Part shown: in pieces, positions 1 to 5,927 of the stretch
Position numbering within the stretch: the first letter of the stretch is position 1
Layout: each line of letters opens with the position of its first letter
Source of the DNA: Aquabacter sp.
GTDB taxonomy: Bacteria > Pseudomonadota > Alphaproteobacteria > Rhizobiales > Xanthobacteraceae
Assembly (NCBI GenBank): GCA_030147645.1
Contig: JASBUY010000052.1
Coordinates: 1-5,927, forward strand
Direction of reading: 5' to 3'
DNA length: 5,927 nt
Notes under the pieces: model-generated
The model's database searches: none
The model's input: only the letters and a program-made list of their open reading frames with translations
Told to the model about the DNA's origin: nothing
Position numbers and translations under genes: made by a program

Positions 1-246
1 CTCGCCGCCGTCGCCAAGACCGAGCTGACCGGCTCGCCGCTGGGCCAGACGGTGAAGCTCGATGCCTACGGCAATCCCATCTACGACGTGCATATCCGCA
101 AGGTCGTGAAGAATGCGGACGGCAAGTTCTGGAACGCGCCCATCGCCAACTATCCGAGCGTGTCGCAGTTCTGGAAGTACGACCCCGTGACCTACATGAA
201 GCAGCCGCCCTATTCGCGGGAGTTCCAGGGCATCAAGAAGGGCTGA
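1..246 (+). CDS. ABC transporter substrate-binding protein, C-terminal end (partial)
   Basis: The reading frame is open from the first base and ends at a TGA, giving the last 81 residues of a protein that begins upstream of the window. The visible part (YGNPIYDVHIRKV, then a FWNAPIANYPSVSQFWKYDP stretch, ending in a basic KKG) resembles the C-terminus of periplasmic binding proteins of the Leu/Ile/Val (Peripla_BP_6) type. It is polar, as expected for a soluble periplasmic lobe. The strongest argument is position: it lies 73 bases before livG and livF on the same strand, so it is probably the ligand receptor of that importer. The ligand cannot be read from this fragment. A GTG at 52 is internal and not a real start. 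The family call rests on recalled pattern and context, not on a conserved motif. Confidence 0.68.
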   Translation, partial: LAAVAKTELTGSPLGQTVKLDAYGNPIYDVHIRKVVKNADGKFWNAPIANYPSVSQFWKYDPVTYMKQPPYSREFQGIKKG

Positions 247-275
247 CGCCTCAAGCGCTCTCCTGTCTTCCAGTC

Positions 276-301
276 CCCCTCTCCCGCCTGCGGGAGAGGG
301 G
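276..301. repeat. Perfect 12-bp inverted repeat, REP-like intergenic hairpin
   Basis: The arm CCCCTCTCCCGC (276-287) and the arm GCGGGAGAGGGG (290-301) are exact reverse complements separated by only CT. The inner G-C pairs probably open, giving a 10- or 11-bp stem. No T-run follows on either strand, so it is not a standard intrinsic terminator. Short palindromes of this CTCCCGC-loop-GCGGGAG type are known as dispersed intergenic repeats in proteobacterial genomes. Between the binding-protein gene and livG it could protect the 3' end of the upstream message or reduce read-through, so that the binding protein is made in excess over the ATPases. The structure is seen directly; the role is inferred. 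Confidence 0.75.
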
Positions 302-319
302 CGTGCTCCGCAAGCGTGA

Positions 320-1079
<760 letters not shown>

Positions 1080-1087
<8 letters not shown>

Positions 1088-1784
1088 GGTCAGCGACATC
1101 CATTCCTATTACGGCGACGCCCACGTTCTCCATGGCGCGAGCCTTCAGGTGGGCACCAGCGAAGTGGTGGCGCTGCTCGGCCGCAACGGCATGGGCAAGA
1201 CGACGCTGATGCGCTCGGTCATGGGCGTCTCGCCGCCCGGCGTGCGCGCGGGCAGCATCTCCTTCAAGGGCGAGCCCATATTGGGGCTTGCGCCGCATCT
1301 GATCGCCCGGCGCGGGGTCGGCTATGTGCCGCAGGGCCGGCGGCTCTTTCCCTCGCTCACCGTCACCGAGCATCTCACCGTGCTCAAACCGGCGAGCGCC
1401 ACCCATGGCTGGACCGTGGCCAAGGCGTTCGAATTCTTCCCCCGCCTCGGCGAGCGCCGGCACCATCGCGGCAACCAACTCTCGGGCGGCGAGCGGCAGA
1501 TGCTGGCGGTGGCCCGCGCGCTGATGATCGACCCGGAACTGATCCTCATGGACGAGCCCTCCGAAGGGCTGGCGCCGGTCATGGTCCAGCACCTGGAAGG
1601 CATCATCGCGCAATTGAAGGCGGCGGGTCTCTCTATCCTGCTGGTGGAGCAAAATCTCTACAGCGCGCTCGCGGTGGCCGACCGGGTCTATATTCTGGAG
1701 ACTGGCCAGGTGGTGCATCACGCCACCGCCGCAGAGATCAGCGCGGAGCCGGAGGCGCTGACGCGCTTCCTCGGCGTGCATTGA
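1080..1784 (+). CDS. livF: Branched-chain-type ABC transporter ATP-binding protein LivF
   Basis: Second ATPase of the same importer, expected to pair with LivG under the LivH/LivM permeases. The 234 residues are normal for LivF. Walker A is GRNGMGKTT at 34-42, the Q-loop is Q85 (YVPQGR), the signature is LSGGERQ at 134-140, and Walker B is ELILMDEP at 153-160. The switch position is Q191 in LLVEQN instead of histidine, which is the normal state for LivF. The DEPSEGLAP motif is also LivF-like. The ATG lies inside the last codons of livG and has AAGG (1067-1070) 9 bases upstream. Its stop codon lies within the Shine-Dalgarno sequence of the next gene, so all four genes probably share one transcript. 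Permease genes are not in the window. Confidence 0.93.
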
Positions 1785-1794
1785 GGATATCCCC

Positions 1795-2007
1795 ATGAGC
1801 GAAGACGAGGCCGCCGCGCGCCTGCACGGCGTGCAAGGTGTGAGCGTGGACGCGGCCGAGGCGAACGCTGCCCAAGCGGTGGCCCACGCCGCCGCCGCCA
1901 GCGTCGCCGCAGCAGCGGACCGGCTGCTGACCCTCGACGAGACGCCCTGGAGCTTCGACACGCTGCGCGCTCTCGCTGCGGCCAAGGGCACGGAGGACCG
2001 GAAATGA
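1795..2007 (+). CDS. AtzG-like (DUF4089) small amidase-associated protein
   Basis: A 70-residue, alanine-rich, probably helical protein without signal peptide or membrane segment. The pattern of an amphipathic alanine-rich helix (about 18-45) followed by LLTLDETPWSFDTLRAL (about 44-60) resembles the AtzG-like/DUF4089 family. AtzG is a GatC-like small subunit that binds and stabilises the amidase AtzE (1-carboxybiuret hydrolase) in cyanuric acid breakdown. The start is well supported: GAGGA (1783-1787) overlaps the livF stop and sits 7 bases before the ATG. The TGA overlaps the amidase ATG in ATGA, so small and large subunits are probably made together. The family call comes from size, the aspartate/proline/phenylalanine pattern near the C-terminus and the adjacent amidase; similarity is loose. 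It could instead be an unrelated GatC-like adaptor. Confidence 0.72.
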   Translation: MSEDEAAARLHGVQGVSVDAAEANAAQAVAHAAAASVAAAADRLLTLDETPWSFDTLRALAAAKGTEDRK

Positions 2008-3425
2008 GCACGCCGCACGCGCTCCACGCCCTCGGCGTGGTCGAGGCGGCCGAGGCCGTCTCCTCCGGCGCGGTCTCGGCCGAGGCCCTCGCTTTGACCG
2101 CGCTGGAGCGGCTGGAGCTGATCGGTCCGCGCTTCAACGCCGTGGTGGCGCTCGACGCCGAGCGCGCGCTGGAGGCCGCCCGCGCGGTCGATCTGGCGCG
2201 GGCACGGGGCGATGCGCTCGGGCCGCTCGCGGGCGTGCCGCTCGCCCACAAGGATCTGTTCTATCGTGCCGGGCGGCCCTGCGCGGGCGGCTCCCTCATC
2301 CGCCGCGACTTCGTGCCGGATGTGACCGCGAGCGTGTTGGAGCGGCTGGACGCGGCGGGCGCGCTGGACCTCGGGCGGCTGCATCTGGCGGAATTCGCCC
2401 TCTCGCCCACCGGCTTCAATGCCCATGACGGCCATGGACGCAATCCCTGGAGCCTTGACCATTGTTCCGGCGGCTCCTCCTCAGGTTCGGGCGCGGCGGT
2501 GGCCGCGCGCCTCGTGAGCGCGGCGCTCGGCTCCGACACGGGCGGCTCCATCCGCCACCCGGCCGCCATGTGCGGCATCACAGGGCTGAAGCCCACCCAT
2601 GGCCTCGTTCCCATGTTCGGCGCCATGCCCCTGTCCCCGAGCCTCGACACGCTCGGCCCACTTGCCCGCAGCGCGCGCGACATTGCCCGCCTGATGAGCG
2701 TGATCGCCGGGCCGGACCCGCGCGATGCCTCCACCGTCTCCGCGCCGGTGCGGGACTATGAAGCGGCGCTCAATGGCGATCTGGGCGGGCGCACCATCGC
2801 GGTTCCGCTCGGTTATTACCGCGACGCCGCCACGCCCGAAATCCTGGCGCTGCTGGACGAAAGCCTGCGTGTTCTGCGGGAGGCCGGCGCCCGCATCGTG
2901 GAGACGCGTGCGCCGGACATGGCGACGCTGAACGCCATGATGCAATTGGTCATGGGCGTGGAGGCGGCGACGCTGCACCGGCGCTGGCTGAAGGAACGGC
3001 CGCAGGATTACGGAGCGCAGGTGCGCGCCCGCATTTTGCCGGGCTTCTCCTATCCCGCCACCCGCTATGCCGAGGCGCTGATGCTGCGCGCCAAGCTCGC
3101 GCAGGACTGGATGGCGCATGCCATGGCCGGGGCCGACATGGTCCATATTCCGACCCTCGCGGTGCCCGTTCCCACCATCGCCGAGACCACGCAGGGCGAT
3201 CCGGCGGATGTCGCGGCCGCCATCGGGCGTGTCACCCATTGCACGCGCGCCATCAATTATGTTGGCCTGCCGGCTTTGAGCCTCCCCTGCGGCTTTACCG
3301 GCAGTGGATTGCCTGCGGCCTTCCAACTGGTCGGGCGCCCATTTGGCGAGGACGTGCTGCTGCAGGCCGGCGAGGCGTATCAGCGCATCACCGACCACCA
3401 TCTGCGCATTCCCCCAGCTTGTTGA
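2004..3425 (+). CDS. Amidase signature family hydrolase (AtzE/GatA-like)
   Basis: Hydrolyses an amide bond, releasing ammonia or an amine, in the cytoplasm. The 473 residues are normal for the family. The Ser-cisSer-Lys triad is readable: K83 (AHKDLF), cis-Ser S158 in the GGSSSGSGAAVA loop (156-167), and nucleophile S182 in GSDTGGSIRHPA (176-187). The S158-S182 spacing of 24 is the family norm. The C-terminal part has the usual NYVGLPALSLPCGF stretch (419-431) and a LPAAFQLVGRPF stretch (436-447). The start is clear: GGAGGA (1992-1997) lies 6 bases before the ATG, which overlaps the previous stop. Pairing with an AtzG-like protein argues for an AtzE-type hydrolase rather than the GatA of tRNA amidation, whose gene is usually beside gatB and gatC. 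The real substrate is unknown; biuret-like, ureido or small aliphatic amides brought in by the upstream transporter are reasonable guesses. Confidence 0.92.
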   Translation: MSTPHALHALGVVEAAEAVSSGAVSAEALALTALERLELIGPRFNAVVALDAERALEAARAVDLARARGDALGPLAGVPLAHKDLFYRAGRPCAGGSLIRRDFVPDVTASVLERLDAAGALDLGRLHLAEFALSPTGFNAHDGHGRNPWSLDHCSGGSSSGSGAAVAARLVSAALGSDTGGSIRHPAAMCGITGLKPTHGLVPMFGAMPLSPSLDTLGPLARSARDIARLMSVIAGPDPRDASTVSAPVRDYEAALNGDLGGRTIAVPLGYYRDAATPEILALLDESLRVLREAGARIVETRAPDMATLNAMMQLVMGVEAATLHRRWLKERPQDYGAQVRARILPGFSYPATRYAEALMLRAKLAQDWMAHAMAGADMVHIPTLAVPVPTIAETTQGDPADVAAAIGRVTHCTRAINYVGLPALSLPCGFTGSGLPAAFQLVGRPFGEDVLLQAGEAYQRITDHHLRIPPAC

Positions 3426-3429
3426 TGAA

Positions 3430-3451
3430 GCAGGCAGCAGCCTGCGGCTTT
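3430..3451 (+). terminator. Weak terminator-like hairpin after the amidase gene
   Basis: GCAGGC (3430-3435) pairs with GCCTGC (3440-3445) around an AGCA loop, five bases after the amidase stop. It is followed by GGCTTTATT. The stem is short and the T-run is broken, so this is at best a weak intrinsic terminator. It is the only terminator-like candidate I see between the transporter/amidase operon and dadA. Confidence 0.3.
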
Positions 3452-3529
3452 ATTGGGCTCCACAGGATTTCGCCCGGGCTTTAGGCTGCACCTTTGCCGG
3501 ACACCGTGCGCGGCTCCGCCCAAACTCCC

Positions 3530-3538
3530 TGCTACACT
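3530..3538 (+). promoter_or_regulatory. Possible extended -10 promoter element for dadA
   Basis: TGCTACACT has a TGn extension followed by TACACT, four of six matches to TATAAT. A start near 3545 would give a leader of about 90 bases. At the expected distance upstream there is no convincing -35 (GCGGCT at 3510-3515), so this would rely on the extended -10 or an activator. Evidence is weak and only from pattern. Confidence 0.25.
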
Positions 3539-3586
3539 GACAGGGGCTTCGGGCGGAACCGGGCACGCTGCATCGGTGCGTTTGCG

Positions 3587-3611
3587 CGACGCCGGCCGCA
3601 GGCCCGCGTCG
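3587..3611 (+). promoter_or_regulatory. Hairpin in the dadA leader
   Basis: CGACGC (3587-3592) pairs with GCGTCG (3606-3611), and inside it GGCC (3594-3597) pairs with GGCC (3601-3604) around a GCA loop. A single C-C mismatch separates the two helices. It ends 13 bases before the GAGGG ribosome binding site (3625-3629) of dadA. It may affect translation or message stability, but in G+C-rich DNA a hairpin of this size can arise by chance. Confidence 0.4.
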
Positions 3612-3633
3612 TTCGTTTCAGCGTGAGGGCATC

Positions 3634-4890
3634 ATGAAGGTTGTCATCCTGGGGGCGGGCGTCATCGGCGTCACTCTCGCCTATTACCTCGCCGAGGACG
3701 GGCACGAGGTGGAGGTGGTGGACCGACAGAGCGGGCCGGCCCTGGAAACCAGCTTCGGCAATGCCGGCGAAGTCTCGCCGGGCTATTCGGCGCCCTGGGC
3801 CGGGCCGGGCCTGCCGCTGAAGGCCCTCAAGTGGCTGACCATGGAGCATGCCCCGCTTGTGGTGCGCTGGTCGCGCATGAATCCGGAGATGGCGCTGTGG
3901 GGGCTGAAGCTGCTGCGCAATTGCACCACCCACCGCTATGAGGTGAACAAGGGCCGCATGGTGCGCCTCGCGGAATATAGCCGCGACTGCCTGGAGGCGC
4001 TCCGCCAGAAGACAGGCGTGCAATATGACGCCCGCATGCAGGGCACACTGCAACTGTTCCGCACCCAGGAGCAGTTGGACCATATCCACGGCGATACCGA
4101 CGTGCTCGACCGCTATGGGGTCCCCTATCAGGTGTTGGACCGCGAGGGCTGCATCGCGGTTGAGCCGGCGCTTGCGCGGGTCCGGGAGAAATTCGTGGGC
4201 GGGCTGCGCCTCGTCCATGACGAGACCGGCGACTGCTTCAAATTCACCAATGCCCTGTCCGAGATCGCGGCGGCGCGGGGCGTGCGCTTCACCTTCGGGC
4301 GCAGCATCCTGTCCATCGAGCAGGAGAAAGGCGCCATCTCCAGCGTCGTGACAGACGCTGGCCGGATCGTCGCGGACGCCTATGTGATGGCCCTCGGGTC
4401 CTATGCGCCGCGCTTCCTGCGCCCGCTCGGCATCCGCATCCCGGTCTATCCGGTGAAGGGCTACTCGCTGACCGTGCCCATCACCGACCCGGCCGGCGCC
4501 CCGGAATCCACCGTCATGGATGAGACCTTCAAGGTGGCCGTGACGCGGCTCGGCGACCGCATTCGCATCGGCGGCACGGCGGAACTCACCGGCTTCGATC
4601 TGACCCTCCACGAGGAGCGCCGCAAGACGCTGGAGCATGTGGTGGGCGACCTCTATCCAGACGGCGGCGACGGCAAGGCCGGAACCTTCTGGACCGGCCT
4701 GCGGCCCATGACGCCGGACGGAACGCCCGTGCTCGGCCCGACCCCGTTCGCGAATTTGCACTTGGCCTCCGGCCACGGCACGCTCGGCTGGACCATGGCT
4801 GCGGGTACCGGACGCTTGCTGTCCGACCTGATCTCGGGCCGCAAGCCGGAGATCGACACGGACGGCCTCACCCTCGCGCGTTACGGCTGA
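3634..4890 (+). CDS. dadA: D-amino acid dehydrogenase DadA
   Basis: FAD-dependent enzyme that oxidises D-amino acids, classically D-alanine, to the 2-oxo acid and ammonia, passing electrons to the respiratory chain at the inner face of the cytoplasmic membrane. The 418 residues are close to the 432 of E. coli DadA. The FAD-binding GAGVIG motif is at 7-12, followed by a Rossmann strand with acidic end (VEVVD, 26-30). Strong DadA signatures follow: ETSFGNAGEVSPGYSAPW (38-55), NKGRMVRLAEYSRDCL (105-120), LQLFRTQEQ, DETGDC, YPVKGYS (272-278), FWTGLRPMTPDGTPV and SGHGTLGWTMA (379-389). GAGGG (3625-3629) lies 4 bases before the ATG. It stands alone: no alanine racemase or Lrp/AsnC regulator is adjacent, although dadA is often linked to them. 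It could receive D-amino acids from transporters or cell-wall turnover. Substrate range is not readable. Confidence 0.95.
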   Translation: MKVVILGAGVIGVTLAYYLAEDGHEVEVVDRQSGPALETSFGNAGEVSPGYSAPWAGPGLPLKALKWLTMEHAPLVVRWSRMNPEMALWGLKLLRNCTTHRYEVNKGRMVRLAEYSRDCLEALRQKTGVQYDARMQGTLQLFRTQEQLDHIHGDTDVLDRYGVPYQVLDREGCIAVEPALARVREKFVGGLRLVHDETGDCFKFTNALSEIAAARGVRFTFGRSILSIEQEKGAISSVVTDAGRIVADAYVMALGSYAPRFLRPLGIRIPVYPVKGYSLTVPITDPAGAPESTVMDETFKVAVTRLGDRIRIGGTAELTGFDLTLHEERRKTLEHVVGDLYPDGGDGKAGTFWTGLRPMTPDGTPVLGPTPFANLHLASGHGTLGWTMAAGTGRLLSDLISGRKPEIDTDGLTLARYG

Positions 4891-4896
4891 ACGGCG

Positions 4897-4928
4897 GCCG
4901 CCCAGGGTCCAAACGGGGGCCGGGCGGC
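4897..4928 (+). terminator. Strong G+C-rich hairpin just after dadA
   Basis: GCCGCCC (4897-4903) pairs with GGGCGGC (4922-4928), and GGTCC (4906-4910) pairs with GGGCC (4917-4921) with one G-U pair. Two unpaired bases (AG) bulge on the left arm and the loop is AAACGG. It starts six bases after the dadA stop. There is no following T-run, so intrinsic termination is uncertain; a 3'-end stabilising hairpin or a pause site for Rho is as likely. Confidence 0.42.
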
Positions 4929-5013
4929 TCCGGGGGGACGGATTGCACCGACGGCTGCGGGGGAGAATTTAGGACCCCTCCTCGTCGCGGCTTGGCGCGG
5001 AGCGCATCAAGTC

Positions 5014-5030
5014 ATTTTATGTAATAAAAT
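5014..5030. repeat. Perfect A+T palindrome upstream of the exported-protein gene
   Basis: ATTTTAT (5014-5020) and ATAAAAT (5024-5030) are exact inverted repeats around GTA. All-A/T arms are notable in such G+C-rich DNA. The palindrome lies 16 bases before a possible -35 (TTGAAA, 5047-5052) and about 75 bases before the ATG at 5104, a suitable place for a dimeric regulator. No known operator is recognised. Confidence 0.55.
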
Positions 5031-5046
5031 AGTTTTCATCCGCATC

Positions 5047-5076
5047 TTGAAAACAGTTCAGCGCGACGAATAAATC
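5047..5076 (+). promoter_or_regulatory. Possible sigma-70-type promoter for the exported-protein gene
   Basis: TTGAAA (5047-5052, five of six matches to TTGACA) is followed after 18 bases by TAAATC (5071-5076), or after 16 bases by AATAAA (5069-5074). The surrounding DNA is much richer in A+T than the neighbours, as expected for a promoter. Transcription would start near 5083, leaving a leader of about 20 bases. The -10 match is imperfect. Confidence 0.4.
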
Positions 5077-5103
5077 GCTGTATTCGTTTTTCCGGATCGT
5101 CCC

Positions 5104-5625
5104 ATGACGTTCGCATCCCGATTTCACCTGCACTTGATCCCCGCCCTCGCCTGTCTCGCATTTACGGGGCCCGCAATCGCGCAGGCGGCGGCGGACGTGC
5201 CGGCGCTGAACGAAACCCAATATGGCGCCTGGACCTTTTTTGCGCGCCCGGATCCCCAATCGAAGAAGACGGAATACACCATCTACAATTCCGCCCTGAA
5301 GACGGACACGGTCGCCTTGATGTTCCGGTGCAGCCCGGGCGGCCTGTGGGGCTTCATCTTCGACGGCGGCGAGCACAAGGCCGGCACGGCCTATAAGGTC
5401 AATTTCCGGTTTGACGGAAAATCGATCCAGTCAGTGGAAGGCGGCGGCGGGGCGCCCAACCCGGTCATCATGCTGCGGGTGGACGATGCGCTGATGAAAA
5501 ATCTGGCGAAGGCACAGACCTTCTCCATTTCCGTAACGGGTCAGGGCCCCGCCAAGACCTATCAGTTCGAGAATACCGAGGCCCAGTCGGTGTTCCTTCT
5601 GTTCGCGCACAACTGCCAAGAGTAA
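5104..5625 (+). CDS. Exported protein of unknown function
   Basis: A 173-residue protein I do not recognise. It begins with a Sec-type signal peptide: a short start with R6 and H8, a hydrophobic core (about 11-25), and a cleavage region AIAQA near 24-28, so the mature protein probably begins near A29 and is about 145 residues. C17 lies in the hydrophobic core and there is no lipobox. The mature part has exactly two cysteines, C76 (MFRCSPGG) and C171 (AHNCQE), a likely disulfide joining the middle to the C-terminus. Alternating polar/hydrophobic strands (YTIYNS, TVALMFRC, YKVNFRFDGK, TFSISVTG, SVFLLFAHNC) suggest a beta-sandwich. This W...Y.I.N...RC.....V..R.DG...C plan is loosely like small periplasmic domains such as IalB- or VasI-type proteins, but I would not assign one. 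Ribosome binding is weak (GGA, 5094-5096). By eye it is less G+C-rich than its neighbours and flanked by A+T-rich DNA, possibly a sign of transfer. Confidence 0.82.
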   Translation: MTFASRFHLHLIPALACLAFTGPAIAQAAADVPALNETQYGAWTFFARPDPQSKKTEYTIYNSALKTDTVALMFRCSPGGLWGFIFDGGEHKAGTAYKVNFRFDGKSIQSVEGGGGAPNPVIMLRVDDALMKNLAKAQTFSISVTGQGPAKTYQFENTEAQSVFLLFAHNCQE

Positions 5626-5710
5626 GCGCAAAAAAATCGATAAATATGTGATAGGGATGATCCGCGCGCTCGGTCCGCGCGAATAAGAATCGGGTCACAG
5701 CAATTCGGAC

Positions 5711-5732
5711 GATCGGGCGCTTGCGCCCGGTC
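5711..5732. repeat. 10-bp hairpin with two-base loop in the convergent junction
   Basis: GATCGGGCGC (5711-5720) pairs with GCGCCCGGTC (5723-5732) around TT, with a single G-U/A-C position. It is immediately followed by a longer hairpin at 5734-5773. No T-run follows on either strand. Confidence 0.5.
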
Positions 5733-5733
5733 T

Positions 5734-5773
5734 CGACCGCTCCCCCGCTGTCAGGGCGGCGGGGGAGCGGTCG
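5734..5773. terminator. 15-bp perfect hairpin, probable bidirectional terminator
   Basis: CGACCGCTCCCCCGC (5734-5748) and GCGGGGGAGCGGTCG (5759-5773) are exact reverse complements around a 10-base loop. It lies 36 bases past the stop of the minus-strand permease gene and 108 bases past the stop of the plus-strand exported-protein gene, so it sits where converging transcripts should end. T-runs are missing on both sides, so Rho-independent termination is not certain. Such symmetric stems usually work on both strands. Confidence 0.55.
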
Positions 5774-5809
5774 TCAGCCGCGACGGCGCGGTGGGGTCGG
5801 CGGTGCCCC

Positions 5810-5927
5810 CTATTTGCGGCCCGTGGTGCGCACCGTTCCCCGGCTCACATGCTTCTCCGCCCCGCGGGCGAGCCGCACGAAGGGCACGCCGAGCAGCAGA
5901 TAGACCGCCGCCACCAAGAGGCCGGTT
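5810..5927 (-). CDS. Polar amino acid ABC transporter permease, C-terminal end (partial)
   Basis: On the minus strand an open frame enters from the window edge and stops at TAG (5812-5810), giving the last 38 residues. They comprise a hydrophobic segment, TGLLVAAVYLLLGVPFVRLA, then a basic tail, RGAEKHVSRGTVRTTGRK. A last membrane helix written as a Y-L-L-hydrophobic-P-hydrophobic-R-L-A/R run and ending in a short basic cytoplasmic tail is typical of HisM/GlnP-type permeases of polar amino acid importers. The protein would form the inner-membrane channel with a binding protein and an ATPase encoded further upstream, outside the window. It converges on the exported-protein gene with a 184-base gap. 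The fragment is short, so the subfamily is tentative, but the open frame plus membrane-helix-and-tail pattern supports a real gene. Confidence 0.65.
   Translation of the reverse strand, partial: TGLLVAAVYLLLGVPFVRLARGAEKHVSRGTVRTTGRK

Noticed and set aside
1647..1661. Glutamine (Q191) instead of histidine at the LivF switch position
   Set aside because: This looked like a lost catalytic residue, but LVEQN is the usual form in LivF proteins.
3426..3633. Search for a small gene, tRNA or riboswitch in the spacer before dadA
   Set aside because: Overlapping short frames at 3239-3540 are shadows of the amidase end, and no tRNA or known riboswitch pattern was seen.
3532..4776. 414-codon open frame on the minus strand opposite dadA
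   Set aside because: dadA matches its family from end to end. The antisense product is low-complexity (Arg, His, Gly, Gln) and has no motif or good start site.
5661..5681. TCCGCGCG repeated at 5661-5668 and 5674-5681, with an A7 run upstream (5630-5636)
   Set aside because: The run is too far (about 25 bases) from the CGCGCG/CGCGCG stem to make a minus-strand terminator, and CG-only repeats are common by chance in this composition.
5000..5700. Possible transposon or island ends flanking the exported-protein gene
   Set aside because: Both flanks are A+T-rich and share short fragments such as CGAATAA and GCGCGA, but there are no matching terminal inverted repeats, target duplications or transposase remnants.
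5721..5903. 60-codon plus-strand open frame over the junction hairpins
   Set aside because: It runs through the hairpins and opposite the permease end, is Arg/Pro/Gly-rich, and lacks a ribosome binding site.

Overview
The window is G+C-rich chromosomal DNA with tightly packed, overlapping genes. Codon use is strongly G/C-ending and the gene content (branched-chain-type ABC importer, amidase, dadA) fits an alphaproteobacterium, perhaps Hyphomicrobiales/Xanthobacteraceae. That placement is inference from style and gene type only; no rRNA or other marker gene is present.

Region 1 (1-3425, + strand) is the distal part of one operon. In order it holds the C-terminal end of a probable periplasmic Leu/Ile/Val-type substrate-binding protein, a short intergenic gap with a perfect 12-bp hairpin, livG, livF, a 70-residue AtzG-like (DUF4089) protein, and an amidase-signature hydrolase. 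livG and livF overlap by 8 bases. The AtzG-like gene starts 10 bases after livF, and the amidase start overlaps its stop in an ATGA. The layout suggests that a small amide- or carbamoyl-type nitrogen compound, or an amidated amino acid, is imported and then deaminated in the cytoplasm. The permease genes (livH/livM) are not in the window.

Region 2 (3426-4890) is a 208-base spacer with a possible extended -10 promoter and a leader hairpin, followed by dadA, a full-length FAD-dependent D-amino acid dehydrogenase. No racemase gene or Lrp-type regulator lies next to it here.

Region 3 (4891-5625) is a spacer that changes from very G+C-rich hairpin DNA to an A+T-rich promoter-like stretch with a perfect ATTTTAT/ATAAAAT palindrome. 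It leads to a 173-residue exported protein of unknown function with two mature cysteines.

Region 4 (5626-5927) is a convergent junction with two adjacent strong hairpins. At the window edge is the last 38 codons of a minus-strand gene that looks like the C-terminus of a polar amino acid ABC transporter permease.

Overall this is mostly ordinary metabolic and transport territory. The best candidates for further attention are the transporter-linked AtzG-like/amidase pair and the exported orphan protein behind its A+T-rich palindrome. I see no clear sign of a new defence or mobile system.
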